Source of the DNA: Leucobacter insecticola
Lineage (GTDB): Bacteria > Actinomycetota > Actinomycetes > Actinomycetales > Microbacteriaceae
Assembly: GCF_011382965.1 (NCBI RefSeq)
Contig: NZ_CP049934.1
Coordinates: 310,001 to 374,000 of the forward strand
Length of the DNA stretch: 64,000 bases
Direction of reading: 5' to 3'
The notes below the pieces were generated by a model. The model saw only the letters and a list, made by a program, of their open reading frames with translations. It was not told the DNA's origin and did not search any database. The position numbers and the translations under genes were made by a program. This document shows positions 58,913-64,000 of this stretch, in pieces. Position 1 is the first letter of the stretch, and each line of letters begins with the position of its first letter.

Positions 58913-60342
58913 ATGAGTGATTTCACCGACATACAAACCCGCGAGATTGGGCTCAAGCGCAGTCTCACCTCCGGTCAGCTCGGCATGATCGCGCTCGGCG
59001 GCGCGATCGGGACGGGCCTGTTTCTCGGCAGCAAGTTCGCGATCGGGTTCGCCGGCCCCGCCGTGATCCTGAGCTACATCATCGGTGGTCTGATCGCGTT
59101 GATGCTGATGGCCGGTCTCGCCGAGATGACCGTGAAACACCCCACCTCTGGGTCGTTCGGGGCGTACGCGGAGCACTACCTCGGACCGATCTACGGCTTC
59201 CTGACGCGCTACATGTACTGGCTGTGCATTGTGCTCGCGGTAGGCACAGAGGTTACCGCTGTTGGCGAGTACATGCAGTTGTGGTTCCCGGGGGTGCCGC
59301 CGTGGATTTGGGTGGTGCTGTTTTCGGCGGCCCTGATCGGTGTCAACGCACTCAATGTCAAGAGTTTTGGCACGCTCGAATACTGGTTCTCCTCAATCAA
59401 GGTGTTCGCAATCCTTGCGTTTATCATCGTCGCGGCCTGGCTGGTGTTCTTCTCCGGGGAGCCAAAGTACGGCTTCCACAACTGGACAGCAGAGGGCGGC
59501 TTCATGCCCAACGGCCTCTCGGGCGTGTGGTTTGCGGTCATCGTGTCGATCTTCAGCTATCTCAGCATCGAAATGATCGCGGTGGCCGCGGGCGAGGCGA
59601 AAGAACCCGAGAAGGCCGTGAAGCGCGCGTTCCGAGTGACGATGCTGCGGCTCGCCGTGTTCTACTTCTTGACGCTCGCGCTTATCGTCTCCATCGCTCC
59701 CGTCTCCGAGATCCTCGCCGGCGGCAGCCCCTTCGTGACGATGATGCAGGTGGTCGGGATCCCCTTCGCCGACTCGATCCTCAACTTCGTGGTCATCATC
59801 GCGGCGCTCTCCGCAATGAACAGCCAGCTCTACATCTCGACCCGGATGATGTTCTCGCTGTCCCGCGCAGGAGAGGCCCCCGCATGTTCGGCAAGGTGCG
59901 GCGGAACGGTGCGCCGCTCAACGCGCTGCTGCTGTCAACCGGCGGGATCGCGGTCGCGACCATCATCTACGTCATGTTCCCGGACGAGGCGTTCACCATG
60001 ATGTTTGCCGTCTCGATGTTCGGGGCGATGTTCACCTGGTTCATGATTTTCGTGACGCACATTGGGTTCCGGCGCACCCTTGCCAAGCGCGGGGAAACGC
60101 TCGGTTACAAGATCCTCGGGTCGCGCATCGGATCCGTGCTCGGCGCGATCCTGATGCTCGCTCTAATGGTGAGCACGGCGATGACGGAGGCGTTCCGTGC
60201 GACACTGCCGAGCGGGATCCCGTGCCTCGTGATCGCCGTCATCGCCTACGTGTTCGTGCGCAGAAACAAGGCGCGGAACGCTGAGGCTGGCGTTGAAGCG
60301 GGCGCCGAGGCAGACGCAGCTTCCGTTGAGGGCCCCCTGTAG
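58913..60342 (+). CDS. APC-family amino acid permease; apparent -1 frameshift
   Basis: About 477 residues, twelve helices. Starts with the family GTGLFLGSKFAIGFAGPAV motif after LTSGQLGMIALGGAIG; the AAT pattern FGAYAEHYLGPIYGFLTRYMYWL follows. One missing C at 59877-59881 breaks it (repair gives RAGEAPGMFGKV-like reading). It resembles GabP/AroP/LysP-type importers. Placed 54 bases after kynU, it most likely brings in tryptophan, kynurenine or another aromatic amino acid. Confidence 0.85.
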
Positions 60343-60381
60343 CGATGCTCGCTCGGACAGGTTTCGGGGCCACGGCGCGTT

Positions 60382-61629
60382 TCAGGGCCCCAACGCGGTA
60401 ATGGGGACAACATGAACACCGTCGGCGCGAAGCCCCGCGTGCCCTGAAGATGTGATGACGCACAGTGCAGCGGGGTCCCCGTGCCGCGAGGTGTCAATCT
60501 TCTCGGCGAACCTGAGCAAAGATGCCGCGGCGGCGTCTGCGTCTCTCGGGTTGAGCTTCACCTCGCATGCCGCCCAGGATCCATCGGGCAATGTCACAAC
60601 GGCATCAATCTCATGTCCGTTTGAATCTCGCCATGATTCGACGACTCCACGCAGTGGCTCCGAATACACCCGGAGATCCCGAATCACCAATGACTCGAAA
60701 TAGAACCCTGCGGCACGGGGATCCTTTCTGAGCGCTTCAGTTCCCAACCCAAGCGCGGCCATGCCGACTGACGGATCCACGAAGTACCGCACCGGAGCTT
60801 TCCGTAGACGCACGCCGGAACGCATATGCGGTCGCCATGCTTCTGAATCATCGGTCAGCCCCAATCTTGCGAGCGTGTCGAGATAGCCAGCAATGGTCGA
60901 AACCGCCGCAGCCTCACCACCACCAACGTCCTTCGCAAGTTCGGAGAGCTTGATCGGTTGCCCAGTGCCCCGTGCCAGAGAAGCCAGCAGCCGCTGAAGC
61001 CGCCTGGGCTGTCTGCGATGCCCCAGAGAGGGAACATCAACCTCAACCATTTGCTTCAAATAGTCACTGACCCACTCTCGCGCGTCACTTTCATTTGCAT
61101 CGATGAGTTCAGGCCAGCCGCCAATGACGATGCGCTCTAGTAACCCTTGATAGGCGATCTCCGCGGAGACTCCGCGCTGCGCTTCTCCGCTCAGCAGCGC
61201 CTGCAGAGAGACACTGCCCGTCGAGTGCCCCGATTCGAAAAGACTCATAGGTCGCATTCGGATGGTGCCAATACGCCCCGATCCAGAATGACGAGCCACG
61301 TCGTCGCGAGGGGTGGCGGATCCGGTCAGGATGAACTGCCCACGCTCGCTCCGATCATCAACCTCCCGGCGTACCGCATTCCAGATGGCCGGCGCGATTT
61401 GCCATTCATCAAACAGAATTGGCGGCTCACCTGCGAAGAGCGCTCCCTGGTCAAGCTCGAGCATCGCCCTGGCTGTGTGATCTTGGTCCAACCGCACCAC
61501 CGTTCGCGCCAGCTGCGATGCGGTTGCAGTTTTCCCGCACGCCTTTGGTCCCTCGATCACGACCGCTCCCATGCGCCCGAGACGAGCGGTCAACTGACGA
61601 TCTGCTACCCGTGGGAGATAAGCCTTCAT
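60382..61629 (-). CDS. AAA/DUF4143 ATPase
   Basis: 415 residues from MKAYLPRVADRQLTARLGRM. Walker A EGPKACGKTATASQLA, a Walker B-like ILFDEWQ, the sensor TGSATPRDD, a winged helix, and a PD-(D/E)XK-type end (NGHEIDAVVTLPDGSWAACEVKL). It lacks the TIR tail of the other DUF4143 protein in this window. ATG is 6 bases after TACAAT, a leaderless start. The family is common and its role is largely unknown. Confidence 0.85.
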   Translation of the reverse strand: MKAYLPRVADRQLTARLGRMGAVVIEGPKACGKTATASQLARTVVRLDQDHTARAMLELDQGALFAGEPPILFDEWQIAPAIWNAVRREVDDRSERGQFILTGSATPRDDVARHSGSGRIGTIRMRPMSLFESGHSTGSVSLQALLSGEAQRGVSAEIAYQGLLERIVIGGWPELIDANESDAREWVSDYLKQMVEVDVPSLGHRRQPRRLQRLLASLARGTGQPIKLSELAKDVGGGEAAAVSTIAGYLDTLARLGLTDDSEAWRPHMRSGVRLRKAPVRYFVDPSVGMAALGLGTEALRKDPRAAGFYFESLVIRDLRVYSEPLRGVVESWRDSNGHEIDAVVTLPDGSWAACEVKLNPRDADAAAASLLRFAEKIDTSRHGDPAALCVITSSGHAGLRADGVHVVPITALGP

Positions 61630-61843
61630 CCCCGAATTGTAGCCCACGGGCGAACTAATCTACGATTTTGCATGCACGTAAACTAGCTTTTTTCATACTC
61701 ACAAACTAGTATTTTGCATAACTTCAATCTTGTCTTTTGCATACGCGCTTCGCTTGGTCGCATGGATCTTCGAAGCTGACGGGCATGCGAACCCCCGGCG
61801 CCTCTGGCACACTGGAAGAGCATGGGGGAGGAGGAAGCAAGCA

Positions 61844-62818
61844 ATGGATAACGCACACGCAGGCAGAATCGAAGTCACTGAACTTTCAAAACGCTTCGGC
61901 GGGTTGCAGGCGGTCAATGGTCTCAGCTTTGTTGCAGAGCCCGGCCGCGTAACCGGCTTTCTCGGCCCCAACGGCTCCGGCAAGACCACCACTCTCTCAG
62001 TGCTGCTCGGGCTCGTGCGCCCCGACAGCGGCAGCGCCACCATCGGCGGAGTCCCTTACACGTCACTCGAACGGCCCGCGCTGACGGTCGGGGCCTCACT
62101 CTCCGCAGATTTCCATGCTGCCCACACCGGCCGGGCACACCTCGATATTGTGCGCAGGGCGATCGGTGTGCCCGCCACCGCGGTCTCGGAAAAACTCGAC
62201 CTCGTGGGATTGAGCGCTGCAGCGGACCGGAAAACCGGCGGATATTCGCTCGGCATGCGGCAGCGTCTCGCACTGGCCGCAGCGCTTCTCGGCGACCCGC
62301 AGGTCCTAATACTCGACGAACCCATCAACGGCTTGGACCCTGAGGGGATCCACTGGATCAGATCTCTACTGAAGCATCTTGCAGCCGAGGGCAAAACCGT
62401 GCTGTTGTCGTCGCACCTGCTCAGTGAGGTACAGCAGACCGTGGATGACGTCGTGGTGATCCGCCGCGGAGAGCTCGCCTTCGCTGGCCCACTATCGGAG
62501 CTACAGCAGGGCAACAAGGAACGCACCGTCCTTGTTTCCGCCCTCGATCAGGCCGCCCTGGCGCGCGCCCTGGAACTCTCTGGCGGGCGAGTCCACGGGG
62601 TCCGTGGTGACCTCATGCGCGTGGTCGGCCTTGCGCCCGAGGCCATCGGCCAAATGTCGCTCGAGACCGCGATCCCGCTGTCCCATCTGAGCGTCGAAGA
62701 GAGCGAACTGGAGCAGAGCTTCCTCGAGCTCATCGAGGGGAGCGAACGACCGCACACCAGACGGGAAGGCGGCAGCGATCCCGACGCCCCGGCCGCGAAC
62801 GAAGGGGGCGCAGCATGA
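61844..62818 (+). CDS. ABC transporter ATP-binding protein
   Basis: 324 residues from ATG with a GGGAGGAGGAAG site. Walker A GPNGSGKTTT, signature YSLGMRQRLALA, Walker B VLILDEPINGLDPEG, H-loop SSHLLSEV, and a long C-terminal tail. Similar to drug- or lantibiotic-exporting DRA-type exporters. Overlaps the permease gene by 4 bases. Confidence 0.9.
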   Translation: MDNAHAGRIEVTELSKRFGGLQAVNGLSFVAEPGRVTGFLGPNGSGKTTTLSVLLGLVRPDSGSATIGGVPYTSLERPALTVGASLSADFHAAHTGRAHLDIVRRAIGVPATAVSEKLDLVGLSAAADRKTGGYSLGMRQRLALAAALLGDPQVLILDEPINGLDPEGIHWIRSLLKHLAAEGKTVLLSSHLLSEVQQTVDDVVVIRRGELAFAGPLSELQQGNKERTVLVSALDQAALARALELSGGRVHGVRGDLMRVVGLAPEAIGQMSLETAIPLSHLSVEESELEQSFLELIEGSERPHTRREGGSDPDAPAANEGGAA

Positions 62819-63648
62819 GCCGGCTCACGCGCAGTATGTCCTCGGAACTACGCAAGGTACGCGCGACGAAGCTGTGGTGGATCCTCGCCCTGGTACTCGC
62901 CGGATACTCGGCGATGATGGCCGCGACCTTCGCCTTTATCTTCAGCTCGATGGGTGAGGCGCTCGGTAGCACCGGGATCGAACTGCCAGCCCAGCAGACG
63001 GCCGGACTCGTTTATTCGTCCGTGACCGCGTTCGGGTATGTGATCCCGCTGCTGCTTGGTGCCCTGATGGTAACCGGCGAACTGCGCCACCGCACACTTG
63101 GGCTGACCTTCACGCTTGAGCCGCGACGGGGCGTTGTCCTCGTGAGCAAGTCGCTGGTTCTGCTGGCCGTCGGTCTGCTGCTCGGAGTTTTGGGATTGAT
63201 CGGTGCCGTGGCGGCCGGAGCGCCGGTACTCGTGGCAACCGAGGGCGATGCCCTACTCGACAGCTCCGAAACCTGGCTGCTCTTCGCTCGCATCGTCGCG
63301 GCCATGGCGATCTGGGCAATCATCGGTTTTGGCGTTGGGATCCTCGTTCGCAATCAAGCGTTCGCGATCGTGCTGGCGCTGGTGTTCACGCAGTTCCTGG
63401 AACCGGTACTGCGGGCCGCAGCACAGTTCTGGGAGTGGAGCGCCGAGGTCGCCAAGTATCTGCCCGGCGCCGCAAGCGACGCGTTTGTCGGTTCGAGCGC
63501 GATGAACGATCTCTCTTCCCTCGACCCCACCATGCCGACGGCATCTGGCGGGCTGGGAATGTGGGGTGGGCTCGCAATACTCCTCGCCTACGCCGTGGTC
63601 GCGGTCTGCGCGGGCTGGCTGGTGCGCTGGCGCCGCGACATCGGGTAG
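62815..63648 (+). CDS. ABC-2 type transporter permease
   Basis: 277 residues, six hydrophobic helices (LWWILALVLAGYSAMMAATFAFIF, then GYVIPLLLGALMVTGELRHRTLGLTF as in ABC-2 permeases). It pairs with the ATPase just upstream to form an exporter. The substrate is unknown. Confidence 0.88.
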   Translation: MSRLTRSMSSELRKVRATKLWWILALVLAGYSAMMAATFAFIFSSMGEALGSTGIELPAQQTAGLVYSSVTAFGYVIPLLLGALMVTGELRHRTLGLTFTLEPRRGVVLVSKSLVLLAVGLLLGVLGLIGAVAAGAPVLVATEGDALLDSSETWLLFARIVAAMAIWAIIGFGVGILVRNQAFAIVLALVFTQFLEPVLRAAAQFWEWSAEVAKYLPGAASDAFVGSSAMNDLSSLDPTMPTASGGLGMWGGLAILLAYAVVAVCAGWLVRWRRDIG

Positions 63649-63682
63649 CTGCTGCTCCCACTCCTCGCTCCTCAACGAGAAA

Positions 63683-63746
63683 CCACTATCTCGACGAGAA
63701 GGCACCCTACCGCCGCACGTGAACTGGCTTCTCGTCGAGATAGTGG
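63683..63746. repeat. Perfect 19-bp inverted repeat with 26-base loop
   Basis: Arms 63683-63701 and 63728-63746, starting CCACTATCTCGACGAG, are exact inverses. It stands between the ABC permease and the convergent SpoU gene and can terminate either, but the arm length is more than a terminator needs. Confidence 0.75.
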
Positions 63747-63773
63747 CCTGTCGTGAGGTGGTCGCCAACACCG

Positions 63774-64000
63774 CTAGCGCGGCGCGAGCGGTGAATGCTG
63801 CTGCACCCAGCTAAACATCGATACCGCGGCGGCAGCGGAAGCGTTGATGGAGCGTGTGGATCCGTACTGGGTGATCTCCACGACGGCCTCCGCGGCCGCA
63901 ATCGCTTCTGCGGTGAGGCCGGGTCCCTCCTGGCCGAAGAGCATGACGCACCGTTCGGGCCAGTCGAAGGTCTCCATCGGGACACAACCGGGAACGTTGT
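63774..64000 (-). CDS. SpoU/TrmH family rRNA or tRNA 2'-O-methyltransferase, C-terminal part
   Basis: The last 75 residues only; the gene continues beyond the window. Family motifs CVMLFGQEGPGLTAEAI (motif 2) and STRSINASAAAAVSMFSW (motif 3 with the SAM-binding Asn) are present. It methylates ribose 2'-OH in RNA. Confidence 0.82.
   Translation of the reverse strand, partial: NVPGCVPMETFDWPERCVMLFGQEGPGLTAEAIAAAEAVVEITQYGSTRSINASAAAAVSMFSWVQQHSPLAPR

Overview
The window is high-GC chromosomal DNA from an actinobacterium, most likely a Leucobacter-like member of the Microbacteriaceae (an inference from protein character; no search was run). Supporting signs are the hspR-dnaJ-grpE-dnaK operon with HAIR operators, the tiny ribosomal protein bS22, an archaeal-type aspartyl-tRNA synthetase, TIGR02611-type and DUF4870 membrane proteins, and many genes whose start codon lies 6 nt after a TANNNT -10 box (leaderless transcripts).

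Layout. 1-1.5 kb: two secreted or surface proteins with related signal peptides, one ending in a sortase-like LALTG tail. 1.7-3.1 kb: aspS. 3.2-6 kb: a TetR/membrane-protein pair, a PIN toxin with a nonsense-mutated antitoxin, and a second decayed antitoxin. 6-14.5 kb: a catabolic operon (RidA, DUF1028, M20 amidohydrolase, aldehyde dehydrogenase, SDR, NCS1 permease, amidase) with a divergent LysR regulator. 14.7-18 kb: a flavin monooxygenase, then the most interesting gene, an AAA/DUF4143 ATPase with a C-terminal TIR-like domain behind a long palindrome. 18-25.9 kb: housekeeping genes (methyltransferase, bS22, ArsR, KtrBA potassium uptake, proC, a CDF exporter, tadA, upp). 25.9-34.8 kb: a Met/Cys-rich micro-ORF, a winged-helix regulator, membrane proteins, an aminotransferase, tRNA-Ser, a CHAP-like protein, two glycosyltransferases, MFS and XRE genes. 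34.8-40 kb: the dnaK heat-shock operon, which reads into an RNA methyltransferase. 40-48.7 kb: amine oxidase, PucR, TetR/DUF981, PIF1-like helicase, heme oxygenase with an N-terminal DUF2470 domain, a catalytically eroded serine hydrolase and tRNA-Gly. 48.8-56.1 kb: Ogt and Ada-AlkA DNA repair, an amine-oxidation pair and an AbiE-like toxin-antitoxin locus whose toxin carries a stop. 56.2-60.3 kb: kynurenine pathway genes kynB and kynU with a permease and an Lrp regulator. 60.4-64 kb: a second DUF4143 ATPase, an ABC exporter and a partial SpoU methylase.

Two kinds of gene damage must be kept apart. About 20 genes, including essential ones (aspS, grpE), each look broken by loss of one base in a short run of G or C; restoring one G or C repairs the family sequence every time, so these are most likely base-calling errors and are annotated as whole genes. 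By contrast, three toxin-antitoxin genes carry single in-frame stop codons with the rest of the frame intact, which looks like genuine decay. Several intergenic palindromic repeat families recur within the window.
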